Source: Ectocarpus siliculosus
Lineage: Eukaryota > Sar > Phaeophyceae > Ectocarpales > Ectocarpaceae
Direction of reading: 5' to 3'
DNA length: 64,000 nt
Assembly (NCBI GenBank): GCA_000310025.1
Contig: FN649738.1
Coordinates: 1,342,742 to 1,406,741 of the forward strand
Below the pieces are notes generated by a model. It had not been told where the DNA came from. It did no database searches and saw only the letters and a program-made list of their open reading frames with translations. A program made the translations under genes and the position numbers. Positions 49,001 to 55,773 of the stretch are shown piece after piece; the stretch's first letter is position 1; every line of letters begins with the position of its first letter.

Positions 49001-51104
49001 TGAAACGGTCACCTGTAAGAGGTGCATTGCATGGTACGTCCTGAGTTGCGAGTACGATGCATCGTGAAGCTACCGTGGAAGGCATAGAACAAGCCGTGAC
49101 GACACCACAACACATGGAACGAGGAGCCACCGATAGGTCGCCTAAATGTTTTGGAGACGTGTCACGTGTAGTCGCCACGTCGCTACGGACCATCTGGCAT
49201 GCCGCATATTGACAATCACGTCGCGAGTGGTGCAAGCGACACCACGAGTCTGATTGAACGGAGAAACGGTACGCCTAGGCCAAGGCTCCGTCACATACAT
49301 CAATCCAGCTGAGCTACTTGAATAAGCAGGGAGAGTGTCACCAAATACCGGACAAGGGCCGAGGTCCTTCGGTACGGACGGGTTCCAGTACAGCACGACC
49401 GCAGCATTGTGAAGCAAACCATCATCTAGGGCGTCGTAGGCGGCATTGTTCTCACATCACGCTGAGTTGCATTCTGCCTTACCTGAGAGTTGGTTGCCGT
49501 CAAGCCAAAGATGTTCCAACCTGTCGAGAGCTCCAAGCTCTCCCGGGATGGGCCCTGCTCAAAACGAAAGAGCCAAACGGTGAACTTGTAAGTTGGCAGC
49601 TGTGGATCTGGGTGCAGTGTGTGTGTTGTGTTATCGTCCCTTTACACTTATTATTGCGACAGTCCCCCCATTTTTCGTGGTGAGACGTGTGCTAAACTTA
49701 TTCAGTGTAGATTTTGCGTACAACTACATCCATCCAGTGGTACACAGGAGGGGATAAACACCGGGGCTTGTATCTTTATGTAGATTTTCGCGCCCCACCT
49801 TCCTCCTGCGGTGCGGGCTGAATTTTGTTGTTTATCGCGAGAAGGGTCCAGCCGTCCCTCTCCCTCGTCGACGCTGCTAACGTCGAAGTTTGGTACTCAC
49901 GTGGGCTTTTTAGCTTTCTTTCGCTTTCACCCGCAACGCTGTACCTTTTCACCCCGTGGGGACCCGAACTCATGACTTTGCCACTTAGGGGTTTCGAGGT
50001 TACCACTAGATCACCGGGGCGACCGACTGCGACACATGAACAATGCGGCCGGCTGGTAAAACCCATCCGTCCGACCTACCGCGTGGGCGAGACACGAGAT
50101 GGATCAATATTCCCACGCCATCCTATCTCACCAGTGAGCTTGTTGTCGTGCATAAAAAGCTTCTTCAGCTCGCTGAGAGCTCCAAGCGCCTCGGGGATGG
50201 GTCCTGCACGAGACCAAAGCACAATGAGTCACATTTCGTGGGCAAATTACAAATGCAACGTAAAACACAATGTGTCGCCCACGCCCTGTGTGTAATGTAC
50301 GAAGATGCTCCACACCCTAGCCAAACTGTTTACCAGAAACCGAGCACACCAGCTATGAGTCAACGCCTTTTGGTTCCCTCGGACTCCAGGTTTGCTCGGA
50401 TCGCGACGAACACGATCAGCATATCCCACTGCCAGTTAGGTCAAGCATCCCGATCTCTCAAACGTCTCTCGCGATGAAACCTGCCGATCTTCTCACGGTC
50501 GTCCCACTGGATAGTCGATGTTTCATGCCACACATGTTTCCCCGCTCAGAAGAGATGAGGCCATTCTCTTCAAGGGTATCGGTTCTGGTTCTAGGAGTAG
50601 AGATGAAGGGAGCTACGAAGCGGTGCCGTGAATCATGCCTTGTTTTACTTTTATTATCTATTCGGGAATTGTGAGGTTGGTATCGTCCCGAAAGTAATGC
50701 TTGGGAGCTCATGGACGCTCATGGCGTGCTAGCTAAACACGGGAGCTAAGGGCGTCAATTCGCATCAATGAACATAGGAAAGATCATCCAATGACAACTC
50801 GATGCCGACACCAAGCAGATGGCACAGTTTGAGCAAATTCATAACGCGGACTAGACATTGCAATACCGTGGAGGTTGTTGTTCGGCAGAGACAGCCCCAC
50901 CACACGGCCCGCGTGGTTAACTTTGACCCCCTCCCAAGTAGCTAGCCCCGCGTCCGTGTTCCAGTTGCTGTTCGTCTTCCAATTCGCTCCATCAGTCGAA
51001 CGAAACAACGCAACCAGTGCGGCACGATCCATGGAAGACACCAGCTCCGAGGGGCTGCTTTGGAATGCACGACGGAAAAAAGAAACACGATCCATGGAAG
51101 ACAT
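15963..51104 (-). CDS. giant LRR cassette gene with unrecognised coiled-coil tail (about 32 exons)
   Basis: Exon 1 (50867-51104) holds [18 protein letters not shown] and [20 protein letters not shown], a cap common in stramenopile LRR proteins. It is followed by 21 LRR exons of 72 nt (one of 73), each phase 1 at both ends and each giving one 24-residue G-x-IP-x2-LG-x-L-x2-L-x2-L-x2-N-x-L-x-G repeat of plant-like/bacterial type. The last LRR exon (23211-23282) joins in phase 1 to ten tail exons: 21648-22051, 21251-21418, 20995-21114, 20723-20879, 20034-20173, 19781-19873, 18692-19135, 18389-18452, 16723-16872 and 15963-16063. Every junction is phase-consistent. The predicted protein is about 1,196 residues, or about 1,172 if the 73-nt exon is skipped. 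No ROC GTPase, kinase or NB-ARC motif is seen in the tail, and no clear signal peptide. A split into two genes near 22.1-23.2 kb is possible. Likely a recognition protein (inference). Confidence 0.7.
16723..16872 (-). CDS. tail exon 9: short coiled coil
   Basis: 150 nt, phase 1-1: [40 protein letters not shown]. Donor GTAAAT. Confidence 0.65.
18389..18452 (-). CDS. tail exon 8
   Basis: 64 nt, phase 0 in, phase 1 out: [20 protein letters not shown] then SG. Acceptor TTTCCAG, donor GTAAGT, both conserved in the paralogue (60865-60928). Confidence 0.65.
18692..19135 (-). CDS. tail exon 7: coiled coil with 14-residue repeats
   Basis: 444 nt, phase 0-0: [18 protein letters not shown], a Ser/Ala-rich linker, then a long coiled coil in which [14 protein letters not shown]-type 14-mers repeat about three times. 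Ends [10 protein letters not shown] at GTATGG. Confidence 0.75.
19781..19873 (-). CDS. tail exon 6
   Basis: 93 nt, phase 0-0: [20 protein letters not shown] then [11 protein letters not shown]. Strong pyrimidine-rich acceptor; donor GTACAG. Confidence 0.75.
20034..20173 (-). CDS. tail exon 5: acidic segment
   Basis: 140 nt, phase 1 in, phase 0 out: [20 protein letters not shown] then [14 protein letters not shown] to PAVQ. Donor GTATAC, the same in the paralogue. Confidence 0.7.
20723..20879 (-). CDS. tail exon 4
   Basis: 157 nt, phase 0 in, phase 1 out: [32 protein letters not shown], to GVEG. Donor GTGAGG. Confidence 0.6.
20995..21114 (-). CDS. tail exon 3: Gly/Ala-rich hydrophobic segment
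   Basis: 120 nt, phase 0-0, donor [21 protein letters not shown], then [19 protein letters not shown] and TRRVSK. The hydrophobic GxxG/A pattern could be a membrane or helix-packing segment (inference). Confidence 0.7.
21251..21418 (-). CDS. tail exon 2
   Basis: 168 nt, phase 0-0, donor [26 protein letters not shown] and onward to TGRMGA. The paralogue at 63651-63818 has the same length. Confidence 0.65.
21648..22051 (-). CDS. tail exon 1: Gln/Glu-rich linker and helical segment
   Basis: 404 nt, phase 1 in, phase 0 out (GTGAGC donor). Opens [20 protein letters not shown], continues with a Ser/Thr/Lys/Pro-rich linker, then helical [20 protein letters not shown] and [16 protein letters not shown]. 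Acceptor CGATTCAG. The phase match to the LRR exons is the main reason for joining LRR and tail. Confidence 0.7.
23211..23282 (-). CDS. last LRR exon, diverged
   Basis: Phase 1-1 72-mer; [10 protein letters not shown] then [13 protein letters not shown]. The next in-phase exon downstream is the first tail exon. Confidence 0.8.
25007..25078 (-). CDS. LRR exon, diverged
   Basis: Phase 1-1 72-mer; [10 protein letters not shown] then [13 protein letters not shown]. Donor GTGAGA. Confidence 0.85.
25847..26075. mobile_element. Tourist/PIF-Harbinger-like MITE, 229 bp
   Basis: Ends GGGCCGTTTTA and TAAAACGGCCC are perfect 11-bp inverted repeats flanked by TTA on both sides (25844-25846, 26076-26078). 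The 3-bp TTA duplication and the GGGCC start fit PIF/Harbinger. The interior is A/T-rich and holds several self-complementary GGAA/TTCC blocks. Confidence 0.85.
26207..26624 (-). mobile_element. tRNA-derived SINE, copy 1
   Basis: On the minus strand the 5' end is tRNA-like: GGTCGTCCCGG, an A-box-like TCTAGTGGTAACC, and a B-box-like GAGTTCGAGTCCC about 40 bases on. A body of about 330 bp is shared with the copies near 48.0 and 49.8 kb. The 3' boundary is approximate. Confidence 0.75.
27422..27493 (-). CDS. LRR exon, type c-like
   Basis: Phase 1-1 72-mer; [10 protein letters not shown] then [13 protein letters not shown]. The 238-bp spacing to the next exon matches the c-a spacing of the recent units. 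Confidence 0.85.
27660..27732 (-). CDS. LRR exon, 73 nt (frameshifted unless skipped)
   Basis: [10 protein letters not shown] then [12 protein letters not shown], but one extra base before the GTGAAA donor makes the exon 73 nt. Including it breaks the downstream frame; skipping it keeps phase 1 across the junction. The donor is also weaker than the GTGAG of its sisters. Confidence 0.65.
28943..29014 (-). CDS. LRR exon, type a
   Basis: Phase 1-1 72-mer; [10 protein letters not shown] then [13 protein letters not shown]. Confidence 0.85.
30157..30228 (-). CDS. LRR exon, type b
   Basis: Phase 1-1 72-mer; [10 protein letters not shown] then [13 protein letters not shown]. Confidence 0.85.
30387..30429 (-). 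pseudogene. LRR exon remnant (type p)
   Basis: 3' half of an LRR exon with a 2-base insertion. The IP half is missing. Shared with three sister units. Confidence 0.55.
31656..31727 (-). CDS. LRR exon, type c
   Basis: Phase 1-1 72-mer; [10 protein letters not shown] then [13 protein letters not shown]. Confidence 0.85.
31890..31961 (-). CDS. LRR exon, type a
   Basis: Phase 1-1 72-mer; [10 protein letters not shown] then [13 protein letters not shown]. Confidence 0.85.
33123..33194 (-). CDS. LRR exon, type b
   Basis: Phase 1-1 72-mer; same peptide as the 30157 and 35934 exons. Confidence 0.85.
33353..33395 (-). pseudogene. LRR exon remnant (type p)
   Basis: Truncated LRR half with a 2-base insertion. 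The GTGAGG donor is retained. Confidence 0.55.
34484..34555 (-). CDS. LRR exon, type c
   Basis: Phase 1-1 72-mer; [10 protein letters not shown] then [13 protein letters not shown]. Confidence 0.85.
34718..34789 (-). CDS. LRR exon, type a
   Basis: Phase 1-1 72-mer; [10 protein letters not shown] then [13 protein letters not shown]. The exposed residues differ from its sisters while the flanking intron is nearly the same. Confidence 0.85.
35934..36005 (-). CDS. LRR exon, type b
   Basis: Phase 1-1 72-mer; [10 protein letters not shown] then [13 protein letters not shown]. Confidence 0.85.
36164..36206 (-). pseudogene. LRR exon remnant (type p)
   Basis: Same truncated, 2-base-inserted LRR half as at 30387 and 33353. 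It lies just outside the DIRS-like element. Confidence 0.55.
36503..37209 (+). pseudogene. DIRS-like RT-RNase H polyprotein remnant (RNase H part)
   Basis: The first frame gives [16 protein letters not shown] and ends CILWSDM. A second frame, used from about 36610, continues [47 protein letters not shown] and [16 protein letters not shown]. Together these carry the RNase H acidic residues D (WSD), E (NMLEL), D (GDNSS) and D (IADGIS), so the gene is broken by one frameshift near 36605-36615. The reverse-transcriptase domain normally found upstream is absent. Confidence 0.7.
37104..38192 (+). CDS. tyrosine recombinase of DIRS-like element, 362 aa
   Basis: The N-terminal SAM-like part contains [19 protein letters not shown]. 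The catalytic part shows an Arg in [32 protein letters not shown] with the H-x2-R pair, GRW in the second His/Trp position, and the nucleophile Tyr in FEIYTRDNM. The length is typical of DIRS recombinases, and the ORF is open from the overlap with the RNase H frame to the stop. In the family it integrates a circular cDNA without target duplication. Confidence 0.85.
   Translation: MYRRLSGDYVRESVAQSSRRTYLSGWRAWCAFRRMIGESEYLSGDVDGAGLKQALLEFVVWCCADKGNIAPSISGKLAAVQYFHRVDKQLELPTGAPLIKRSLLSVARVHVRAGTKSRSRVPVSWETLVEEQQLTASWGSGGRVMWLCLALSYFLVARSDEVFATLSGQCHQVHCLRRSDVEFFDGEYVLAPLHWHKATGVRVRFRGHKGDQSETGACVTRVRDVARGASSQIGAGGVVVAVLVELMACHLALPEKAPLCSFRCSRSSTVKVWGYSKALSALRQIVEKAGGDPRQVGLHSLRIGAATTLAAGGDVPDRIMQREGRWKEGSGTFEIYTRDNMVDVDMVSQKLAKGKKTEQKKG
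38801..39364. repeat. resumed LRR unit 3 after the DIRS-like insertion
   Basis: Aligns with 31329-31889 and 34240-34717. It carries the type-c exon. The part of the unit between remnant p and this point is missing. Confidence 0.8.
39130..39201 (-). CDS. LRR exon, type c
   Basis: Phase 1-1 72-mer; [10 protein letters not shown] then [13 protein letters not shown]. Confidence 0.85.
39365..39436 (-). CDS. LRR exon, type a
   Basis: Phase 1-1 72-mer; [10 protein letters not shown] then [13 protein letters not shown]. Identical in peptide to the 31890 exon. Confidence 0.85.
40270..40298 (+). other. 12-bp perfect hairpin in 5' region of non-LTR element
   Basis: CACCGCCGCGCT and AGCGCGGCGGTG pair around a 5-base loop. 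It lies about 120 bp inside the element and 31 bp upstream of the first ATG of the long ORF. Confidence 0.8.
40329..43463 (+). CDS. endonuclease-reverse transcriptase of non-LTR element (frameshifted near 43240)
   Basis: After a Lys/Arg-rich N-terminus comes an exonuclease-endonuclease-phosphatase domain: [39 protein letters not shown] and DSDHNLVL. The RT domain follows: [64 protein letters not shown], and the catalytic [10 protein letters not shown]. The FNVRTL and YLGRTI signatures are those of RTE-like/CFDP2-like elements. Meaningful coding ends at GQTY (about 43239); the remaining codons in this frame are a frameshift artefact. The initiator is uncertain. Confidence 0.85.
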   Translation: MCMDTVPAAAMQSGKLHLATTVAESVAHEAGGVERFVNTTSVSTARGRRETTAGTAGRECCTLLVKTPQARTEPCRDRIDARKLAARKKRKKLHPQREAGRERQETAAAVKAAAKKKAREGDLSFGTFNVRTLAYSGRNSIGHNVMTIMQICSATGCDVIGLQETRREGQGSIAHDGYVIIWSGARAGTKDKRGVHGVGIAIKEAIWESVGEEGRTVECISPRLRKVRLQIGLTCGVTFVVGYAPTETVPTTAGGDINAKDSFWTALDAAIRETHSRDHLVVLMDANARTGRRRDGCCDAKSMGAYGRDITNNNGERLLGLASDNQLSLINTYFRTPKGGVQHTFQSSNNGKEKSRLDFILMRQTDRRFVRNVSVKHVDFKDSDHNLVLTTVRLPPRVAPNRRVRGNSGSSRIRIDLEQLRKDKHLRTAFQDRASSRPSPTALRRPTGETAAELTDMVMSAAAETAPLARCARGQRGWYTSEARHEISEASKEIRAAQQQLRGASKNSAFEATLKAMLKAARKKRSIARWRALETFFEGYVRQLEKKSREGDQAGFYRHLKMIDIEGKRSFTSQNIRDEDGKVLRDPTFIRQRWARWFHKLLNTKSPTIDLHAVDKVKQWPTCVPLDDIPPLFEVEEAVREMANRKAVGPDDLPAELINLFLDRDQGLLREFHAIVVDVWQTGDIPQQWKDATSKVRFKKGDTMECGNYRGISLVAHAGKVLLKVVATRLSHYCEREGILPEEQSGFRPHRSTLDMLFAIQRLHELARKKSTAVFACFVDLTKAYDSVDRDLLWDVLRRFGVPPKMLAVIRHFHEGMRARVQTDEGQYSEWFDMGQGLRQGCNLAPLLFSLFLAAMLMVAVAEFDKDPKVTADMVKIGTQVEYTGKKGRAAGKKTTVVTDVEALWAMLYADDAAIVSLSPESLEKRMSVIVRVAGLFGLMVSEPKTEIMCMLPKGIEERPFTVSAAGQTYCTSRQIGLCTSDVPSARTGRPTGRSRAAPAERGSATAGTLLRCTTGDGPTASSRSGYSRLKWWRLSCTGAPRGA
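43175..44071 (+). CDS. C-terminal part of the non-LTR protein, in a second frame
   Basis: From about 43241 this frame continues the protein: [80 protein letters not shown], ending in a basic tail. It matches the conserved post-RT region of such elements. The 5-base offset (TTGTA-like) between the frames suggests a small insertion. Confidence 0.8.
   Translation: MHAAERDRGTTVHGQRRRPDVLYKQTDRFVYLGRTICADGKADREITSRTCRAWKRYRRNTASMYDRRWADRQLKIRLLQVEVVETLLYGCASWSLTAEHYTKLNGTHRQFLTRCIGWSKRKRSDRPLSYAQALIQAGCEETIEVTVCKRRLCFAGFVTRMEDNRLPKRMLVGVMAGGVEYRGGQESDWMSRLGEDLVAFNMGDEKEGGKWKESAKDPEAWYNKVEDGVAWFMRKWHRQEAEASAKRQRAREAEAGSTAISGSKRKRVGEVFFFSCPPCLLCLVGYLDLPFAVAFAFI
44878..44949 (-). CDS. LRR exon, type b
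   Basis: Phase 1-1 72-mer; [10 protein letters not shown] then [13 protein letters not shown]. Confidence 0.85.
45108..45150 (-). pseudogene. LRR exon remnant (type p)
   Basis: Only the 3' half of an LRR exon is recognisable ([12 protein letters not shown]-like). It carries a 2-base insertion, lacks the IPxxLG half, and here the donor is GC rather than GT. Confidence 0.55.
46258..46329 (-). CDS. LRR exon, type c
   Basis: Phase 1-1 72-mer; [10 protein letters not shown] then [13 protein letters not shown]. Donor GTAAGA. Confidence 0.85.
46493..46564 (-). CDS. LRR exon, type a
   Basis: Phase 1-1 72-mer; [10 protein letters not shown] then [13 protein letters not shown]. Confidence 0.85.
47683..47754 (-). 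CDS. LRR exon, type c'
   Basis: Phase 1-1 72-mer; [10 protein letters not shown] then [13 protein letters not shown]. Confidence 0.85.
47830..48208 (-). mobile_element. tRNA-derived SINE, copy 2
   Basis: Minus strand: GGTCGCCCCGG, GATCTAGTGGTAACC, GGAGTTCGAGTTCCC, then the shared body (GCGAGAGGGTTCCAGCCG block on plus). Inserted in the intron between the c' and a' LRR exons. 3' end approximate. Confidence 0.75.
48316..48387 (-). CDS. LRR exon, type a'
   Basis: Phase 1-1 72-mer; [10 protein letters not shown] then [13 protein letters not shown]. Differs from the 50132 exon mainly in exposed positions. Confidence 0.85.
49483..49554 (-). CDS. LRR exon, type c'
   Basis: Phase 1-1 72-mer; [10 protein letters not shown] then [13 protein letters not shown]. 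Donor GTAAGG. Confidence 0.85.
49629..50024 (-). mobile_element. tRNA-derived SINE, copy 3
   Basis: Same head and body and the same intron position as copy 2. Copied by the 1.82-kb unit duplication rather than by a new insertion. Confidence 0.75.
50132..50203 (-). CDS. LRR exon, type a'
   Basis: Phase 1-1 72-mer; core [13 protein letters not shown] after [10 protein letters not shown]. Donor GTGAGA. Confidence 0.85.
50867..51104 (-). CDS. LRR gene exon 1: N-terminal cap
   Basis: Encodes [10 protein letters not shown], an in-frame second copy [18 protein letters not shown], then [20 protein letters not shown], ending HG in phase 1 at GTATTG. The start is uncertain: 51104, 51095 and 51032 are in-frame ATGs. 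Confidence 0.75.
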
Positions 51105-51155
51105 CTGCTCCAGGGGCTGCTTCGGATTGCACGAGGGCGGAAAGGAAGATACCTG
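51030..51155. repeat. 63-bp in-frame tandem duplication in exon 1 / 5' region
   Basis: CACGATCCATGGAAGACA recurs 63 bp apart, followed by similar GGGGCTGCTT...GCACGA blocks. It gives a repeated SSMDR motif and duplicates the start context. Confidence 0.75.
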
Positions 51156-53439
51156 CGACGAGAGGGAGACAAAGGGACAAAAACAAAAGACGCGAGTCAC
51201 AGTGGCTTCAATTGTACCTATGGTCAGACTTACTTCCGGAATGCCAACTCGTATGGCGCTCGGTTACATGACAGTGGCTATGTTGCGACGAGGTTCAGTG
51301 GGAAAACTCGTTAAACCTTCTGACTCTAGATCATGGGACCAAATCTGCCGGGAGTGACCAAACGTACAGCGACAAAGAAGTGATAAGCGCGTAGTAGCGA
51401 GTACATCAAACAACACGGGAGGGGCTGCTGAACCATTCTCGCGTGATAATTGAAGTCAACAAACACCGAAGGAGGAAAGATACAGACATCCTCGTGTGTG
51501 AGCCCGGCCGGTCCTCAAGCGGATATACAGGATGGCTGGCGCCCAGAACAGATGGTACGAAACAAACCATCGTGAAGGACGCGGGGCATAATTCCTTTGA
51601 AAACTTCCGGTGGGTTCCTCTCAATGCGGCCGATGCAAGCTGCCTCCACAGTGAGATTCCTCGCGCAAGACGACTTCAGTCGGGACCAGGGCGTCGGATT
51701 CTCCGGACTTGGTGACAATGAGTGCCACATCACTCACCATATGGTTTCGGCCGGTTTCGCCACCATGCGCCACGAATCGATTTCAGCATGCTTCCAGCAT
51801 AGACTCGTCACCACAACGTATGCACTCATGGGTGTGCATAAGGACAAACATGGACCAGGTACGTAGTGTGTGCAATCACATGGGCTTTTCAATGCACATA
51901 CATGAGGTTCGGCGTTGATCACGCATTTTCTTACTGGTGGCCAATGGGCGCCTGGCGATACGGTGTGTGTGGATCTTAGAACTTGATAATATCTAGATAT
52001 CTGTTCCGTGCATTCGACTTTTTCACAACAAGAGTTGTGTCGGAAGCATCGTAGCAGCAGGACAGAGGGAGAGATCTATCATCACTCTACTTGATGCTTG
52101 GCGTACATAAGGTTTGACGTAGATTGTGCTTTTGTCGGCGAGTGGCCAACGGGGTGCCTTGCGTGTGGGTCTTACAACCCGAGACCCATTTGTTCATTGC
52201 GTTTGCTCGACCATCACCACAACAATCTCCGTCCCCTTGAAAACGTGCAAAATATGGCGATTGAAGTGTGCCCCACTTGGAGGCCGAGGGGACCTTGCGC
52301 CTTTGCGTCGGTGATGGGGTTGAAACGCGGTAGCTGTCATTTGTGGGATGGAGTGAGCATGCCAATGCCCAACGCTCCACCCAACGCATATTCTGTGTCC
52401 GCTCGGCCTGTGGTGGGTGCACAATATTCTGTCACGCACGGGCTCGCGCAAAACTAGGCTTGCCGGGATTGCACATCATGAGCGAAAGAACTGTTTCATG
52501 ATCGAAAGAGCCCTCTACCCTCGTCGCGAAAGAAAGTTCTTGGCGTCATAAATGAGGTCTTATCGACTGTATCCTCTGCTGGTGATGCAGAAGCTGCACA
52601 TACTCAAGCAGGGACTCACTCACCGGAGTGTTATCACAAAGTTAAGTATCATCGGCTGGGACCAAAGGTATCGTGTGGTTGTTGTGTGCTTTCCTCCGGT
52701 CTACTCTGTTGTGGCGCCAGTCTACGCCTTTCGGCACACCTAGTACATTTCACGCACAAGCCAGGGTCGCACCAGAGGCAGTAAAACAACGGACCTGTTT
52801 GAATTTTTGCTCTGTATTTCCCTCCGCGGTGCTTTCCTTCAAGCGTTAACGCGAGAAGAGTTTGCTTTTACTCACGGCTGCGCGGTTCAGGTTGCAATTG
52901 GGATACAGACTTTTGAAGTCGGCCTGCAAATCATCACCCTATGAACCCTTTTGAAACTCCACAACCCTAACACTCGTACGGCGCTCTTGCAGTTCTAGCG
53001 CCACTCGCTGACAGGACGGGGTCCTCGGTCCTTACAAGAACACAACCGGTCCATCGCCACATACCTACAGAAAAACGCGGGGGAAAATAGTGCGATGAGT
53101 TTTATCCGTTGGGCAAGAACCGCGATCCCTGCACCGGATAAGCTTAGCCCCAACGGCTAACTGCAAACCAGCATCCAAGACCAACATGCTACCGGTCGCC
53201 TCGCCTACACTGCTACATGTAGCAGCAGGTTGACGCCGAGTGAAAAATATGCGTCTTGGGTCGGCAAGCGACTACCTACTTCGTGAGGAAAGTACAACCT
53301 GGTACAAGGTAGGGATTGCTGTTGTTGCACCCTTTCTCTCGCGTAAATATGCGACCGCAGTCACCACCATTCAGGGCGCGTTGTGGAACGAAACAAGCAG
53401 GCCCTCGCTTCGTACCTGTCTGTGTGACCCGGCCGGTAC

Positions 53440-53790
53440 GCTGTGTTTTTATTTCTATCATAGCCATCCATTTATTCGGGACGTCGGTAATCTTACGCCT
53501 CATCAGCCGGGTCACGCTTGAGGAAGGCCACACAGGTATTTTTCTTCGCCACTGCTGTGCTTGCCTTGCTTAACCTTCGTCGCGAGAAGGTTTAGCTGCC
53601 GTTCCTTTCCCTCGTCCACCGTAAAGTCGAATTTTTGTTTCCACACGAAAGGTATCGTTCTTCACAACTCTCCATGATGTTTGGTGGCATGCATGCGGAA
53701 TAAACCCCAGTGTTCGTGTCAGTGCGGCGAGATTCGGACCCACGTCAACGTCAGCAAGCAGCCAGCCGGCTGGGAGGTAACCTATTTACC
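53440..53790 (-). mobile_element. possible diverged SINE relative
   Basis: Shares the GCGAGAAGG...CCGTTCCTTTCCCTCGTC block with the SINE copies. On the minus strand it has a T-arm-like GGTCCGAATCTCGCC. Boundaries not defined. Confidence 0.35.
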
Positions 53791-54302
53791 TACTGCTGTG
53801 AACTACCAGTAGTTACCTTTTATGCGCGGCCGAGAAAATAACACCGACACGAAACAGGCGTGGTGAGTTGCTGGCCTGGGACCACGAAAGAAAGCCGTCC
53901 GTTTCAGTTGGACCGGTACAGATACTAGGAAGGTACTGAGCAGAGGTCGATGTTTCTATGCAAAGACGATGCATCTCAGCATCAACCTCAACGCGATTGC
54001 GCCAGAAATAATAAATAGAAGATCAGAAGATCGGAGAAATGCATACGACCCGAACCTCGGAAAAAAGCCGCCCCCATATCCCTACTTCCAAGTATACTTC
54101 GAAATAGAAGTATTCATGTTTGGGCGAACAATTCTGTTGCGAATGAGTGTGTCGGCTGGGTCTGTCGGCTGGGTCTTTTGGTCTTTACACTGCAGAGGTT
54201 CACCAATATCTGAGCAAGGCTCCAGGCCGCACAGCAGTGTCTCGAGGCTACTTGTATACGTTTCTGACATGAAAACCTTCAAACCGTCCCAGGAGTTGCA
54301 GC

Positions 54303-54320
54303 TTTTTTTTTTTTTTTTTC
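54303..54320. repeat. T18 homopolymer
   Basis: Eighteen consecutive T bases. Confidence 0.95.
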
Positions 54321-55748
54321 TTAATATGACACAACGAAACCATCTCTATCATAGAAAGTCTGAGACAGATTAGCAATGGATTCATAGCGTCAGAAAGTAC
54401 CTGTATGTCTACGATTTCCCAGACAGCATATAGGGACATCTCCCCTGCGGGTAACAGGCTCAACAAGACAGTTTGGTAGCTGTCTTGTGTGTCTCATATA
54501 TGTTATGTTGGGAAGGTGCAGATGATATGTGTTAGGTACTGGTTTTTGGATTGTTGACCTTAGACTACTACGGCGGTGGAGGCTTCACTGACGCCGGCCG
54601 AATCAAAACGCAGACCTTCCCTTGCATGACTCTGCTACCACGCCACAACGACACGGGTCGTGTTCTGTACAATCTGGTACGCACACAAGCAGAAAGAAAG
54701 ATTGAACAACACCTGCTGGACACGGAAATCCTGCCTCGTCGCACACGCCCAACCAACAAACAGCGAGGACAAAAGAGTCGCTTTGGGTGGAGTCGCGCCG
54801 CACAACACAAATTGTGATCTGCGCCGGCGTCTGAGTGTGTGCCTCGGCGGCAAACTCTGTGAGGTAAGCCGCATCTCATCGGCTCCACGGCAAGCTGGGC
54901 TCCTACGAGAAATGATTTGCCAGCGAATGGCGTAGCAGTTCTTGTCAGCCCTGCTTCTCGTTGGCGGCAAGCCTCGCGTTGGGCGGGCGATGTGATGCTA
55001 GAAATGTGCGCATTGCTGTAGATGAACCATGTGTGAGAAGTCAAAAGTGTTTGGAACGTACCCACAGCGACACCCACAAGGAGCAAGCCGACGACTCCGC
55101 GAACGGCTTATTCGTGAACCCCTGAACTGCGAGCACTCAATCAAATCATTGTGGCAGGGATAGAGAGGCGGGCGCTTCTAGCTTCTCTCTTCAACGTACG
55201 GGGGGAAAACCATGACCCTACTTTGCTGTACCAAATCCCACCTCCCTTGTCACCGGCGACGGATGAGATGTGCCAGAAGCAGGCACAGGGGTGTGTGCTA
55301 CAAGTCAACGGGATTCGACACGGAGTATGTAGCTGCACACTTGACCCAGTGTAGCTCCTTCCTCAGACTCCTTCCCGAAGACACAACTGCGGGATACGAC
55401 ACAGCAGCAGAAGTGCCGAGGGTGAAGATGTTGGCCTCCTCCCATTTGCCTCGCTGGTGCCACACTCGCGTGCGAAACTGCGGAATGTTCCGGGAAAGAG
55501 ATGAGGAACCTTTAGAACGTTCTCCCGCACAGAACGTGAAACGGTTGTAACGGTTTTCCGATGGCTCCCTCCATGCGCAAAACAAGTGGGCCTTCGTCGG
55601 ATCACGACGTGTGAACGCCTTGTTTTTAGGGTCGCCCCCGAACCCTGCACGCTGAAGGTATCTTGCTGCTTGTAGATGTCCAGGCGTGTGACGCGTTTGA
55701 CAGAGTTTCAAAATCAGTTGTGCATACAGGGCATTTTGCCTGACTGAC

Positions 55749-55773
55749 TTGTTGTTGTTGTTGTTGTTGTTGT
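55749..55773. repeat. (TTG)n microsatellite
   Basis: Eight tandem TTG units. Confidence 0.95.

Larger units (their letters stand above)
46493..50131. repeat. two tandem ~1.82-kb a-c' units
   Basis: 46493-48315 and 48316-50131 align along their length, including a SINE at the same place in each, so the SINE predates this duplication. Confidence 0.85.

Noticed and set aside
23211-50203. CRISPR-like array of regularly repeated short sequences
   Set aside because: The repeats are 72-bp coding LRR exons at 230-2,900 bp spacing with splice sites, not direct repeats with short spacers.
51443-51715. 90-residue plus ORF in the intergenic region
   Set aside because: No motif, no splice support and an equally open overlapping minus frame.
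54568-55086. 172-residue minus ORF
   Set aside because: Compositionally plausible but with no recognisable domain or gene structure; overlaps other open frames.
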